Below the pieces are notes generated by a model, which saw only the letters and a program-made list of their open reading frames with translations, was not told the origin of the DNA and ran no database searches. Below are positions 1 to 8,977 of a DNA stretch of 64,000 bases, piece by piece. Source of the DNA: Thermoclostridium caenicola. Its GTDB lineage: Bacteria; Bacillota; Clostridia; DSM-8532. Where the stretch lies: positions 1-64,000 of the forward strand of contig NZ_FQZP01000008.1 in assembly GCF_900142095.1 (NCBI RefSeq), read 5' to 3'. The position numbers were made by a program, and so were the translations under genes. Numbering within the stretch: the first letter of the stretch is position 1; each line of letters begins with the position of its first letter.

Positions 1-55
1 CATCCTCCTCGGTTTGGTATTTGTTTAGCAACTATATTTTACCGAGGTATGAGCT

Positions 56-274
56 TTGGCTCAACTCCTTTTTACACCATTATATAGACTTAATCAATTT
101 TGCGATAAGGCACATTACAGTATAGACACTTTTTTTGTTAAAAGTGAATCCAGTCCAATCATGCTATTGATGGGTAAATTAAGGGAAACCGATAAAAGCA
201 AGCTTATGGATGTCATTAATAGAATTCGGATCAGGGAAAAGTATTATGCAATCAGCAAAAGGTGTGAAGGCTAA
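56..274 (+). pseudogene. C-terminal remnant of an XRE-type helix-turn-helix regulator
   Basis: A 72-residue reading frame whose text resembles the tail of XRE regulators: a FCDKAHYSIDTFFV stretch (compare the usual 'cd.fnvsid.ff' after the HTH) and then a charged helix, LRETDKSKLMDVINRI. The DNA-binding HTH itself is missing. The same frame upstream has stops at 26-28 and 50-52, so the protein cannot simply continue off the window edge in this frame. The stop overlaps the start of the ImmA-like peptidase, which is the usual XRE-ImmA gene pairing. I infer a truncated or frameshifted regulator. It could also be an independent small protein starting at the TTG, but no good ribosome binding site supports that. 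Confidence 0.4.
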
Positions 275-1212
275 TGATTATCGATACCGAATTGATAGAG
301 AACTACTCTCAAAAGCGTTTTGATTTTAAAAGTGATTCGTTAGACAAAAATGATATTTTAAGAATAAAAAGTCTTGCTGAGGAGAAGCGAGCGGAGTACG
401 GTATCGGGCCTATTGGCAGAGATATCTTTCGCTATATTCGAGAGAAAGAACCAAACATCTTTTTTGAGAAGGAACCATTCGATAATAAGGATTTAGATGC
501 AGTACTTTTTCTTCCTGATCCTAATAAAAACAATGCCTATATTATATTGAACTCAAACCAACCTTTATTTAATCAAATTTTTGCTACTGCTCACGAGTAT
601 TATCATTATATTGAGGATTTAGAAACAGTAAAGCAGAATCCAAAGGTTTGCTCAATGTCTAGCTTGGGAGATAAGAGTGAACAGAAAGCAAGCAGATTTG
701 CCGCAGAGTTTTTATTACCTGAGCAAGCTCTGAAAAAAGTAATAACCCGATATCTTTCCATTATGAATTTGGATAGCTTGGAACAGGATATCGCACATAT
801 TGCCGCTATTTGCTATGCGCTTACTATCCGCTACTGTATGCCTGTTAAAGCTATATTATTCAGACTTTGTGAAGAAGGATACATTAAGGATGAAGCCAGT
901 TTAATTTCTAATTATGAGTTTGTTAAAAATTTGATGCGTGAAATAAAAACACAGTATTCCAGAGAATTGGAGGAATTGCTTAGCAATGAAAACCCATATA
1001 TAGAAGAAGTCACGTACAAGTTAATACCAAAAGCATATAACTCTGGATTTGTTTCATTAGAACAAGTTATTGAGGATGCTGAAGCCTTAAAATTAAACAT
1101 AGAGGATATAATGGAAACTCTTGACATTGAAACGGATATAGAAGATGATGAAGATATAAATGATGATATTCGTGAAAACTTGTTGAAAAAAATAAGAGAG
1201 ATGGAACAATAG
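274..1212 (+). CDS. ImmA/IrrE family metallopeptidase
   Basis: A 312-residue cytoplasmic protein with a zinc-peptidase HExxH motif (HEYYHYIED, first His near residue 107) and a downstream helix, SRFAAEFLLP, carrying the third acidic ligand expected in the ImmA/IrrE (COG2856) family. Members usually cleave a partner XRE repressor and so relieve repression of mobile-element or stress genes. The C-terminal ~150 residues are helical and very acidic at the end (DIETDIEDDEDINDD). The start overlaps the stop of the upstream XRE remnant, and the PIN-like gene starts immediately after the stop, so the three formed one operon. The gene is AT-rich compared with the rest of the window, which suggests acquisition by transfer. 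It is intact although both neighbours are broken. Confidence 0.85.
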   Translation: MIIDTELIENYSQKRFDFKSDSLDKNDILRIKSLAEEKRAEYGIGPIGRDIFRYIREKEPNIFFEKEPFDNKDLDAVLFLPDPNKNNAYIILNSNQPLFNQIFATAHEYYHYIEDLETVKQNPKVCSMSSLGDKSEQKASRFAAEFLLPEQALKKVITRYLSIMNLDSLEQDIAHIAAICYALTIRYCMPVKAILFRLCEEGYIKDEASLISNYEFVKNLMREIKTQYSRELEELLSNENPYIEEVTYKLIPKAYNSGFVSLEQVIEDAEALKLNIEDIMETLDIETDIEDDEDINDDIRENLLKKIREMEQ

Positions 1213-1845
1213 ATGAATTTGCTTAATAATATTAAGTCAAACCCTATTGTTTTAGATGCGTGTATACTCATGGCTGGAGTGGTTAGCAGAATGATGACAC
1301 CAATTACTGCTTTGAGAACATGAAATTATCGTATCTCGTTCCCATGCTTGAATATTTATCTAACATTAAAATTCATGAATATGTATTTGAGGAACTAGAT
1401 GAAGAACGCAAAAACCTGATTAGCATATATATAGAGAAAAACGTAGAAATTGTTAGTGAAGACAATTTATACGGAAAAGATCCGCTTTATACTACGATAT
1501 TCAATAAAATTGCAACACATGAGCTTTTTTAATTACCACCGGAGTGACAGAAAGAATCGAGGAGAAATCTTTTCACTTTCTTTTGCTGCCTTCCATAAAT
1601 TGCCTTATTTTTCAACACGAGATGGGATAGCTGTTCAGGTGATGCATGAGATACCGGAACTTCATAATATTAAGCCGGTGGGCTTTGAATATATGTTGGC
1701 TATAGGTTATTTATTTAACAAAAACTGTGGGAAAGAGTTAAATAGAAGACTAAAATCACTTTACAAAGTGTATTGTGCACCGGCCATTAAAAAGGGACTA
1801 ATACCCACTACATTTCTTGAGTTTTTAGTTAGTATCGGTAGTTAG
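1213..1845 (+). pseudogene. PIN-like domain protein, broken by two frameshifts
   Basis: The ATG follows the ImmA stop directly. The first piece contains NPIVLDACILMAGVV, a PIN-like opening with its conserved Asp, and stops at 1321-1323. Reading on in another frame from about 1285 gives NDDTNYCFENMKLSYLVPM and then KIHEYVFEELDEE, the second acidic segment. That piece stops at 1530-1532. A third frame continues with NRGEIFSLSFAAFHKLPYF to 1845. Removing one T from the T-run at about 1525-1530 joins pieces two and three as HELFNYHRSD, and one base change near 1272-1290 joins the first two. The reconstructed product is about 210 residues, a nuclease-like partner often found beside ImmA-type peptidases. 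It is either a true pseudogene or a sequencing error at homopolymers. Confidence 0.7.
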
Positions 1846-1925
1846 TTAGGGGTTTTAAAATGGCTTGGAAATGCTATCTTATGGGCCTGATTGGACTCCT
1901 GCTCCTCTGATATGCTTACGCCTTA

Positions 1926-2333
1926 TTAACTAGTCAGGTTGCAGCAAAGCAGCGTTTTTGCAACCTCCGGCGAAGCCTTATGCTTTCCTTCCCCGAAGGT
2001 CCAGCCGAACCCGTCGCCCTTGTATCTGGGAAAGACATGCAGGTGGTAATGTCCCACGTCGTTGAACAGCCCGCCGTTTTGCATGATGCTGTAACCCTCG
2101 GGGGAATAGCGTTCTTTCAATATCCTGACGATTCTCTTTGCCAGCAGCATGATGGCTGCCAGGGTTTCATCGGGGATTTCGTCGGCATCCAGGTAGTGCC
2201 TGTTGGGGACGATCAGGACATGGCCCTCATGGATGGGGTCATAGTCCAAAAAACAGGTCACCAGCTCATCCCTGTAAATGATATTTGCATCGGCTTCTCC
2301 GTTTGCTATTTGGCAGAATATGCAGCTCACCAT
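1926..2333 (-). CDS. HIT family hydrolase (histidine triad nucleotide-binding protein)
   Basis: A 135-residue HIT protein. CIFCQIANGE at the N-terminus, the mid-domain HVLIVPNRHY and the catalytic triad HYHLHVFPRY are all visible. The family hydrolyses nucleoside phosphoramidates, AMP-lysine and related nucleotidyl substrates in the cytoplasm. I place the start at the ATG at 2333 because GGGAGG lies six bases upstream. A longer frame to 2417 has no such signal and adds a non-conserved leader. It is transcribed on the same strand as the LysR gene 133 bases upstream and converges on the PIN pseudogene. Confidence 0.9.
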   Translation of the reverse strand: MVSCIFCQIANGEADANIIYRDELVTCFLDYDPIHEGHVLIVPNRHYLDADEIPDETLAAIMLLAKRIVRILKERYSPEGYSIMQNGGLFNDVGHYHLHVFPRYKGDGFGWTFGEGKHKASPEVAKTLLCCNLTS

Positions 2334-2466
2334 GGTTCCTCCCCGACTAGCCTCTCTTTTCATAAAAATATACCCGTTTCCGCATGGAAGGAACAAGGCT
2401 GAATAACGGTGCAACATACTCCTGCCCCACGCGTTTCTTTACCTTTATCTTTAAAACAGGACAGGT

Positions 2467-3357
2467 TTAACCCAGCCTGCTCTCCACGATTTCCACGAAC
2501 CTGGCCGAGGAAGGGGAGAGGGGAACGCTCTTCAAGGTGCAAAAGCCGATGGCGCGCTCCGGGATGGCCTCCTCAAGCTCGACCTTCCACAAAAGGCCCT
2601 TTTGCAGATAATCCTGTGAGAACTCTTCGATGACGCAGGCAATGCCGAAATTAAAACGGGCAAATTCCAGCAAAAGATCATGGGAACCCAGCTCGATTTC
2701 GGGCCGGAGCTTGATTCCCCTGGACAGCATGAACCGCTCCACGTATTGTCTGGAGTTGGATTTGGTCTCCAGTAGAATAAGGGGAAGCTCCACGAGCTGC
2801 TCAAAACGGCGGATCCTGCAACAGGCCTCCCGGTATTTTTCCCCGCAGACAAAAATATCATGGATGGTGCCGCAAACGCGGACCGAAAGGGACGGATCCC
2901 GGATAGGGAGGTTGCAGATGGCCAGATCCACTTCCCCTGCCTTTACCATGGCGCAAAGTTCGGGGGTTGTCCGGTTGATGACCCGCAGCTTGATATTGGG
3001 GTAGTTTCTGTGGAACTCCTCCAGGTGGGGAAGCAGAAAGTATTTGGACACCGTATCGCCCACACCGATCTTGAGCTCGCCCGACTCCAGGCCGCAGGAC
3101 TCGGCAACCTTGGCCTCGCCCATCCGTACCAGGTTCATGGCAGAACTGATGTATTCATAGAGCAGTTTTCCTTCATTGGTCAGGGACACACCCCTGGGCG
3201 TCCGGATGAAAAGCCGGGTACCCAGCTCCTTTTCAAGGTTCATGATGGCCAGGCTTACAGCCGGCTGGGTCATGAACAGTGCCTTTGCGGCACCTGAAAA
3301 ACTCCTGCACCGGGCTACCTCGGCGAAAACTCTGTATAAATCAAGCTTTCCAATCAT
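2467..3357 (-). CDS. LysR family transcriptional regulator
   Basis: A 296-residue LysR-type regulator. The winged HTH is at residues 1-60 (FSGAAKALFMTQPAVSLAI is the recognition region, followed by LEKELGTRLF). The rest is a periplasmic-binding-protein-like effector domain (GELKIGVGDTVSKYFLLP onward) of the CysL/CysB general type. It is divergent from the CofE-like ligase gene with 103 bases between starts. That is the classic arrangement in which a LysR protein controls both itself and the neighbour. The effector cannot be deduced. Confidence 0.9.
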   Translation of the reverse strand: MIGKLDLYRVFAEVARCRSFSGAAKALFMTQPAVSLAIMNLEKELGTRLFIRTPRGVSLTNEGKLLYEYISSAMNLVRMGEAKVAESCGLESGELKIGVGDTVSKYFLLPHLEEFHRNYPNIKLRVINRTTPELCAMVKAGEVDLAICNLPIRDPSLSVRVCGTIHDIFVCGEKYREACCRIRRFEQLVELPLILLETKSNSRQYVERFMLSRGIKLRPEIELGSHDLLLEFARFNFGIACVIEEFSQDYLQKGLLWKVELEEAIPERAIGFCTLKSVPLSPSSARFVEIVESRLG

Positions 3358-3394
3358 ATAAACACACCTTATGATTCCTATTAATGCTATCTAT

Positions 3395-3423
3395 TTTACT
3401 TATAACATGAGAAACTATATAAT
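3395..3423 (+). promoter_or_regulatory. Probable promoter of the CofE-like gene, with possible LysR site
   Basis: A TATAAT -10 lies at 3418-3423, with a weak -35 (TTTACT, 3395-3400) at 17-base spacing. The interval contains an AT-rich imperfect dyad (TTATA...TATAA) that overlaps the -10. Such a dyad would suit a LysR-type operator, but this is only suggested by position and symmetry. Confidence 0.4.
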
Positions 3424-3460
3424 ACAAATGCCCAATTAATTGGTCCGGAGGAGAAGAGAT

Positions 3461-4651
3461 ATGGAGAGACTAGTTGGAACAGTTGTGCGCGGCCTGAGGA
3501 CGCCCATCATCAACCGGGGAGACGATCTGGCTCAAATCGTCGTCGATACGGTTATCGGGGCATCGGAAGCGGAAGGGTTTGCCATCCAGGACCGCGATAT
3601 CATCGGCATCACCGAGTCGGTTGTGGCGCGGGCCCAGGGCAATTATGCCTCTATCGATGCCATCGCGAAAGATATCGGTAAGAAATTCGGAAGAGGCACT
3701 CTTGGCGTGATCTTTCCTATTCTGAGCAGGAACCGCTTTGCGGTTTGCCTTCGCGGCATCGCCAAAGGTGTGGATAAGGTTGTGCTCATGCTCTCCTATC
3801 CGGCCGACGAGGTGGGTAACCACCTGGTGGACGAGGATCTCCTCGATGAAAAAGGCGTGAATCCGTGGAGCGACGTGCTCACCGAGAAGGAATTCCGCGA
3901 GCTCTTCGGGTATTACAAACACCCCTTTACCGGGATGGACTACATCGAATACTATAAGTCCATTGTTACCGAATGCGGTGCCCAGTGCGAGGTACTGTTT
4001 GCCAACAATCCCACGGCGATTCTGAAATATACCAAAAACGTCCTGGCTTGCGATATCCATACCCGCAAGCGGACCAAAAGGATCCTGAAAGCCGCCGGTG
4101 CGGAACGGGTATATGGGCTGGAAGACATCCTGTCGGAGCCTGTTGACGGCAGCGGCTACAATGAGCAATACGGGCTTCTGGGCTCCAACAAGGCCACCGA
4201 AGAGAGCGTCAAGCTGTTCCCGCGCGACTGCCAGGCGTTTGTTGAGAGAATTCAGGCCATCCTCAGGGAAAGGACCGGCAAAACCGTCGAGGTCATGGTT
4301 TACGGGGACGGAGCCTTCAAGGATCCGGTGGGCAAGATCTGGGAACTGGCCGATCCGGTCGTATCCCCCGGCTATACCAAGGGGCTGGAGGGAACCCCCA
4401 ACGAGGTCAAGCTCAAGTACCTGGCAGACAATGAATTTGCCGGGCTGAAGGGTGAGGAGCAGAAAAAGGCCATCGAAGCGTATATCAAAAACAAGCAGGC
4501 CAACCTGGTAGGCGCCATGGCCGCTCAGGGCACCACTCCGAGAAGGCTGACCGATCTCATCGGCTCCCTGTGCGATCTCACCTCGGGAAGCGGCGACAAG
4601 GGAACGCCCGTCATTTATATCCAGGGCTACTTCGACAACTACACCAAATAA
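3461..4651 (+). CDS. CofE-like (coenzyme F420-0:L-glutamate ligase family) protein
   Basis: A 396-residue protein of the F420-0:gamma-glutamyl ligase fold. It opens with LVGTVVRGLRTPIINRGDD and DRDIIGITESVVARAQGNY, which match the family's N-terminal substrate/metal region. It is much longer than archaeal CofE (about 250), as in the clostridial and Bacteroidetes homologues of unknown substrate. The start is the ATG at 3461 preceded by GGAGGAG; an upstream in-frame TTG at 3440 is unlikely. No other F420 biosynthesis gene (cofC/D/G/H, fbiC) is in the window, so the true substrate may be another glutamylated cofactor or metabolite. It is divergent from a LysR regulator and is followed directly by a terminator, so it is monocistronic. 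Confidence 0.8.
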   Translation: MERLVGTVVRGLRTPIINRGDDLAQIVVDTVIGASEAEGFAIQDRDIIGITESVVARAQGNYASIDAIAKDIGKKFGRGTLGVIFPILSRNRFAVCLRGIAKGVDKVVLMLSYPADEVGNHLVDEDLLDEKGVNPWSDVLTEKEFRELFGYYKHPFTGMDYIEYYKSIVTECGAQCEVLFANNPTAILKYTKNVLACDIHTRKRTKRILKAAGAERVYGLEDILSEPVDGSGYNEQYGLLGSNKATEESVKLFPRDCQAFVERIQAILRERTGKTVEVMVYGDGAFKDPVGKIWELADPVVSPGYTKGLEGTPNEVKLKYLADNEFAGLKGEEQKKAIEAYIKNKQANLVGAMAAQGTTPRRLTDLIGSLCDLTSGSGDKGTPVIYIQGYFDNYTK

Positions 4652-4668
4652 GCGCGTTGAAAAGCAAT

Positions 4669-4706
4669 GCCCCGGCCGATGACATACCGGTCGGGGCTTA
4701 TTTTAT
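4669..4706 (+). terminator. Intrinsic terminator after the CofE-like gene
   Basis: GCCCCGGCCG (4669-4678) pairs with CCGGTCGGGGC (4687-4697) across a short loop and is followed by TTATTTTATT. It lies 17 bases after the stop codon. Confidence 0.8.
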
Positions 4707-4767
4707 TCTGTCGGTGAAAACCGGCTTTTTGCAGAGACTTTCGTGCTGCACAGGAAGAAGCCTGCTT

Positions 4768-5130
4768 TTAGCCCTTCACCCGGGCATAAGCCAGAAGCAC
4801 GCTGTTTGCAAGATGACGCCGGAAAATCAGGAACAGGGTAACGGGAACCATCAGGAGGATTGATACGACAACAACGAGAACCATGCTGATAAGGTTCAAC
4901 TTCAGTGTGTTTACAAGGGCCACTCTAAAGTCCCTGTTCCCGAAGAGCGCGGAGAAATTGGCGAATACCGAGCTTTCTCCGTTCCAGGTGAAGTTTGCTT
5001 CCAGGGAATATACATCCGAAAAAGCGAGCATCACACCGTTGACCAGGGGAATTCCCATGAAGATGAGCAGCAAAAGCAGCATCAGGCCGCCGCCGGTCCT
5101 GACGGCAGTGGACCTTTCACGGTTATACAT
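4768..5130 (-). pseudogene. Chimeric remnant of two sugar ABC transporter permeases (MalF-type head, MalG-type tail)
   Basis: A 120-residue open frame. Residues 1-90 look like the start of a MalF/UgpA-type permease: one membrane helix (LMLLLLLIFMGIPLV), the extracytoplasmic segment FANFSALFGNRDF, then RVALVNTLKLNLISMV. The last ~28 residues (MVPVTLFLIFRRHLANSVL, ending ARVKG) instead match the C-terminus of the partner MalG/UgpE-type permease, which typically ends in AGAVKG. The conserved EAA loop is absent, so it cannot work as a permease. The simplest history is an in-frame deletion between two adjacent permease genes. The start at 5130 has GAGG upstream; an ATG at 5145 is an alternative. 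No binding protein or ATPase gene remains nearby. Confidence 0.65.
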
Positions 5131-5397
5131 GGCCATGCACCTCATTGGCTCGTTCTGCCATCATTCTACTACATCATGAAAAGCAAGTAAATCATGTCAA
5201 TCCGGCCCTGAAAGTGTGTTTGTCTGGCAGGGATCCGCACAGGTGGAGATGTTATCTGAAAAAAACAGGCCATTTGTCTTAAAAAATTTCATTCGGTTGG
5301 TGTGGAAACCTGATTTTGGATTGATACGGGAATTAATATTTGGTTAAATAAATAATAATCGTGTTATACATTTATGGGTTGAAAACAGGAGATCACT

Positions 5398-6618
5398 ATG
5401 CCATACAAGGTAAAACGGGCTAGCCGCCTATTGAACAAAATCCTGAAAAAAACCCTGGGTCCATACCTGGTCAGGCGTTACCGCATTGAGTACATTGAGG
5501 AAAACATGCAGGGCCTTAAGCCACCCTTTGTGGTCATCGCCAACCACACCAACAACTGGGACCCGTTCATCATCTCCTACAAGATCAGCGAACCGATCCA
5601 TTTCGTAACGTCGGTTGAACAGTTCAGGAGCCGGTTTATGCGCTTTTTGCTGGGGCTTGCGGGCTGCATCCCCAAAACCAAGGCCATGAGCGATGCCACC
5701 ACGGTCAAGGGCCTTTTCCAGGTCAGGAACAGGGGAGATGTGGTGGGCGTTTTCCCTGAAGGGATGCGCTGTTGGGATGGCAGGACCGTCGAAATCCTGT
5801 ATCCTACGGCCAAGGTACTGAAGAGTATGGGCGTGCCGGTTGTCTTTTTCAGGGTGAACGGTGCCTACCTGACCCATCCCCGCTGGGCCATAAAGTCCAG
5901 GAAAGGCAAGATCCAGGTAAGGTACGGCATCCTGTTCACGGCCGAGCAACTGAAAACCCTTTCGGTGGATGAGATCTACGAAAGGATGTGCGCGGCGCTT
6001 AAGACCGACGAGTACCGCTGGCAGGAGGAGCATATGATCCCCTTTGTGGGGCCGCGCCTGGCCGAAGCCCTGGAACGGGTTCTGTTCCTCTGCCCCAAAT
6101 GCATGGCAATCGGCAGGCTTTTTTCAAAGGACGACACCCTGACCTGCCTGGCCTGCGGCGATACCGTGCGCTACAACCCCTATGGGTATTTTGAAAAGGA
6201 CGGCGGTCAGCCACTGTTCAAATCTGTTCTGGAATGGAACCAGTGGCAGCTGAAAAAGCTGGAGGACATGGTCCGGGACAGGATGACAAATCCCCGGGAG
6301 CCCATTTTCGAGGACCAGGATGCCGCTCTCCTCAGAGGTGGTCGGTTTGAGGCCATCAGAAAAGAGAAAAAGGGAACTCTTCGCCTTTATGTGGACCACC
6401 TGGAATTCATCGGGCAGGATAATCAAAAATCAAGTTTTGATCTGTCCCGCATGAACGGGGTCAGCACCCATCTGACGGACTGGTTCGATTTTTACCATGA
6501 AGGGCATTTCCACAGGGTTGCCTTTAAGGATCACCATACATCCGCCAACAAGTATACCGAGGCTTACGAAGTGATTAAAAGACTGGTGCCCGGAAAAGGC
6601 CACCCAAAGGAGGAATGA
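5398..6618 (+). CDS. 1-acyl-sn-glycerol-3-phosphate acyltransferase-like protein with zinc ribbon
   Basis: A 406-residue PlsC-family acyltransferase. The catalytic HX4D is NHTNNWD (about residues 46-52), and the substrate-binding FPEG motif is FPEGMRCWDGRT (about residues 120-131). PlsC enzymes add the second acyl chain to lysophosphatidate at the inner membrane face. After the catalytic domain comes a four-cysteine ribbon (CPKC...CLAC, about residues 228-250) and then a domain I do not recognise. It is almost twice the usual PlsC length. The start has CAGGAGATC upstream. The stop overlaps the following transporter frame, so they form an operon. Confidence 0.8.
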   Translation: MPYKVKRASRLLNKILKKTLGPYLVRRYRIEYIEENMQGLKPPFVVIANHTNNWDPFIISYKISEPIHFVTSVEQFRSRFMRFLLGLAGCIPKTKAMSDATTVKGLFQVRNRGDVVGVFPEGMRCWDGRTVEILYPTAKVLKSMGVPVVFFRVNGAYLTHPRWAIKSRKGKIQVRYGILFTAEQLKTLSVDEIYERMCAALKTDEYRWQEEHMIPFVGPRLAEALERVLFLCPKCMAIGRLFSKDDTLTCLACGDTVRYNPYGYFEKDGGQPLFKSVLEWNQWQLKKLEDMVRDRMTNPREPIFEDQDAALLRGGRFEAIRKEKKGTLRLYVDHLEFIGQDNQKSSFDLSRMNGVSTHLTDWFDFYHEGHFHRVAFKDHHTSANKYTEAYEVIKRLVPGKGHPKEE

Positions 6619-6620
6619 TT

Positions 6621-8018
6621 TTGAATACAGGACAAATCTGGGACTATATCTTGGATGTGTCGATGCTGTCCATCCTTTTGCTGGCTGCAACGCTGATGAA
6701 GCGTAAGGTGGCTTTTTTCAGGAAAAATCCCATTCCCGTACCCGTCATTGCGGGATTCCTGGGGTTGGTGCTTGGCAAGGACGTCCTGGGAATCATGGTT
6801 TTCAGCGGCGTACGGCTAGAAAACCTGGTATACCACCTGATGAATATCGGGTTCATCGCCCTGTCCCTCAAGGCCTCGCAGAAGGTCAAGAACAAGGAAT
6901 ATGTGCATTCGGGCATGTTTATCGTCAGCACCTATGTGGTGCAGGGACTTTTGGGCTTTGCCCTGTCGCTCCTGTTTTTCTATACCGTGTTCCCCAAGAC
7001 CTTCCCGCTTTCGGGGCTGCTTCTTCCTTTGGGATTCGGTCAGGGGCCCGGACAGGCCTATTCCATGGGACACCAATGGGAGGCGCTGGGTTTTGCCCAT
7101 GGCGGGAACCTGGGCCTGACAGTTGCAGCCATCGGCTATATCTGGGCCTGCGCGGGCGGTGTGGCCCTCATCGCCTGGCTGAAAAAGAAAAAGCGGCTGA
7201 AGACCTATGATGAAATCTATGGAGAGCCCCTGGACAGGCCCAATATCTATGATGAGGAAAAACCGGTGGAACTTCCCCTGAAGGAGTCCATCGACGGCCT
7301 CTCCCTCCAGATGATCCTTATCGGCGCCGTGTACCTGGTGACCTATCTGACCCTGAAAGGCCTGGAATCTGTGCTGACCGGCACGGGTGATTTCGGGAGA
7401 ACCCTGGCACAGCTGCTTTGGGGCTTCAGCTTCATCATAGGTGCCGTATACGGCATGCTGGCCAGAAGAATCCTGGATTTCTGCCACCAGCGTAAATGGA
7501 TGAAGCACAGCTACACCTGCAATTACCTTCTGGAACGTGTTTCAGGCGTTTCTTTCGACTTTATGATCACGGCTGCCATAGCGGCAGTTTCCATCTATAT
7601 GCTCAAAGATCACCTGTTGCCCATCCTGATCATCACCACTGCGGGAGGGCTTGTGACCATCCTGTTCATCATGAAACTGGCTCAGCGCATCTACAAGACC
7701 GATACCCTGGAGAATGCGCTGGCCATGTACGGCATGCTCACCGGTACCATATCCACCGGCATTGCCCTGCTGCGCGAGGTTGATCCGCATTTTAAGACCC
7801 AGGCCGCCAGGAACCTTGTGTATGGGAGCGGAACCGGCCTGGCCTTCGGCGCGCCGCTGATGTTCCTTCTCAACATTCCCATCATGGGCTATGCCAACAA
7901 ACAGCCCATCCTTTATCTTGTGACCCTCGTGGCTTTCGTGATTTATTTTGCCGTGCTGGTGTTTGCCATGCTGATGGGCACAAGGGATAAAAAGGGCACA
8001 CAGGACGGTGTCTCATGA
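6621..8018 (+). CDS. Sodium:glutamate symporter-like (GltS-type) membrane transporter
   Basis: A hydrophobic protein of about 465 residues with 11-12 predicted membrane helices. The glycine-rich re-entrant-loop-like segment LGFGQGPGQAYSMGHQWE and a second-half counterpart resemble the two inverted repeats of GltS-type sodium/glutamate carriers. The substrate is not certain. GGAGG sits one base from the ATG at 6615 but seven bases from the in-frame TTG at 6621, so I favour the TTG. It is translationally coupled to the acyltransferase gene. Confidence 0.65.
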   Translation: MNTGQIWDYILDVSMLSILLLAATLMKRKVAFFRKNPIPVPVIAGFLGLVLGKDVLGIMVFSGVRLENLVYHLMNIGFIALSLKASQKVKNKEYVHSGMFIVSTYVVQGLLGFALSLLFFYTVFPKTFPLSGLLLPLGFGQGPGQAYSMGHQWEALGFAHGGNLGLTVAAIGYIWACAGGVALIAWLKKKKRLKTYDEIYGEPLDRPNIYDEEKPVELPLKESIDGLSLQMILIGAVYLVTYLTLKGLESVLTGTGDFGRTLAQLLWGFSFIIGAVYGMLARRILDFCHQRKWMKHSYTCNYLLERVSGVSFDFMITAAIAAVSIYMLKDHLLPILIITTAGGLVTILFIMKLAQRIYKTDTLENALAMYGMLTGTISTGIALLREVDPHFKTQAARNLVYGSGTGLAFGAPLMFLLNIPIMGYANKQPILYLVTLVAFVIYFAVLVFAMLMGTRDKKGTQDGVS

Positions 8019-8083
8019 CTTTCGGGCTTAACGCAAATACCATGGAACGGTCTCCCCGATGGGAGGCCAATTTGCTGACAACT

Positions 8084-8977
8084 CTATTGTGTCCGTTCCT
8101 TCAGCTTCATCAGGCTCAACAGGGTCAGGCCTCCCACGATGAGGGCTGCTCCCACGGCCTGAAGCCATGTCAGATCTTCCGACAGGACGATCCGTCCGGT
8201 GATGATGGTTATCACCGGGATGAGATTCAAAGCAGCCGAGGGCAGCACGGGTCCCAGTGCCTGGATGCTGTAAAGAAAAAAGACATAGGCCAGAGCCGAG
8301 CAAAACACACCCAGAAAAACCAGGTGGAGCAGCGCCGTCACAGAAGGTACCTTCCAGGCCGACACCTCGGGCACCGTGAACGGCACAAAGAGCGGGATGC
8401 TCAAAAGGGTTTGTACCGTGGTCAGCTTCAGGCTGCTATAACGTTCGCCCAGCCCGTTGCTGAGGAAGGTGTAAATGATCCATGACGCCATGGCGCCCAG
8501 GATCAGGAGGTTACCCAGGAAAGTGCTCCCTGAAAGGTCAATGGTTCCGTTCTCGGAGATGATGCAGTAGACGCCTGCCAGGGAGGCCAGGATGCATCCG
8601 AGGGCCGCCTTGCTGATGGGCTTCCGGGTAATGATGCTTTCGATGATCAGGGTAAAGACCGGAATGGCCGCAACCAACATGGAAGCGTTGGATGCGGTGG
8701 TCATGGTCAGGCCGGTGTTTTCAAACACGAAATAGAGGACGATCCCGAAGAAAGAGGCAAGCGCAAACAGCTTCAAATCGCCCTTCTCCAGCCTGAAACC
8801 CTCTTTTCGTATCCCCATGCACAAAAGCAGCGGCACAAGGGCCACAAATTGTCTGAAAAAGGCTATGGAGACGGGAGGAATCTCTTCCGCAAGAATCACC
8901 TTGGTGGATACAAAGGAAATCCCCCATACGAACACAGCCAGAAACAGGAAAAGCAGACCCAGGACTCTTCTTTTCAT
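8084..8977 (-). CDS. EamA/DMT family transporter
   Basis: A 297-residue membrane protein with ten predicted helices arranged as two EamA repeats (about residues 10-145 and 155-290). Typical motifs include FVWGISFVSTKVIL in helix 1, TTASNASMLVAAIPVFT in the first repeat and ALGPVLPSAALNLIPVIT in the second. These drug/metabolite transporters export amino acids or other small metabolites; the substrate cannot be read from the sequence. The start has GAGGAGC upstream. It converges on the GltS-like gene. Confidence 0.9.
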   Translation of the reverse strand: MKRRVLGLLFLFLAVFVWGISFVSTKVILAEEIPPVSIAFFRQFVALVPLLLCMGIRKEGFRLEKGDLKLFALASFFGIVLYFVFENTGLTMTTASNASMLVAAIPVFTLIIESIITRKPISKAALGCILASLAGVYCIISENGTIDLSGSTFLGNLLILGAMASWIIYTFLSNGLGERYSSLKLTTVQTLLSIPLFVPFTVPEVSAWKVPSVTALLHLVFLGVFCSALAYVFFLYSIQALGPVLPSAALNLIPVITIITGRIVLSEDLTWLQAVGAALIVGGLTLLSLMKLKERTQ

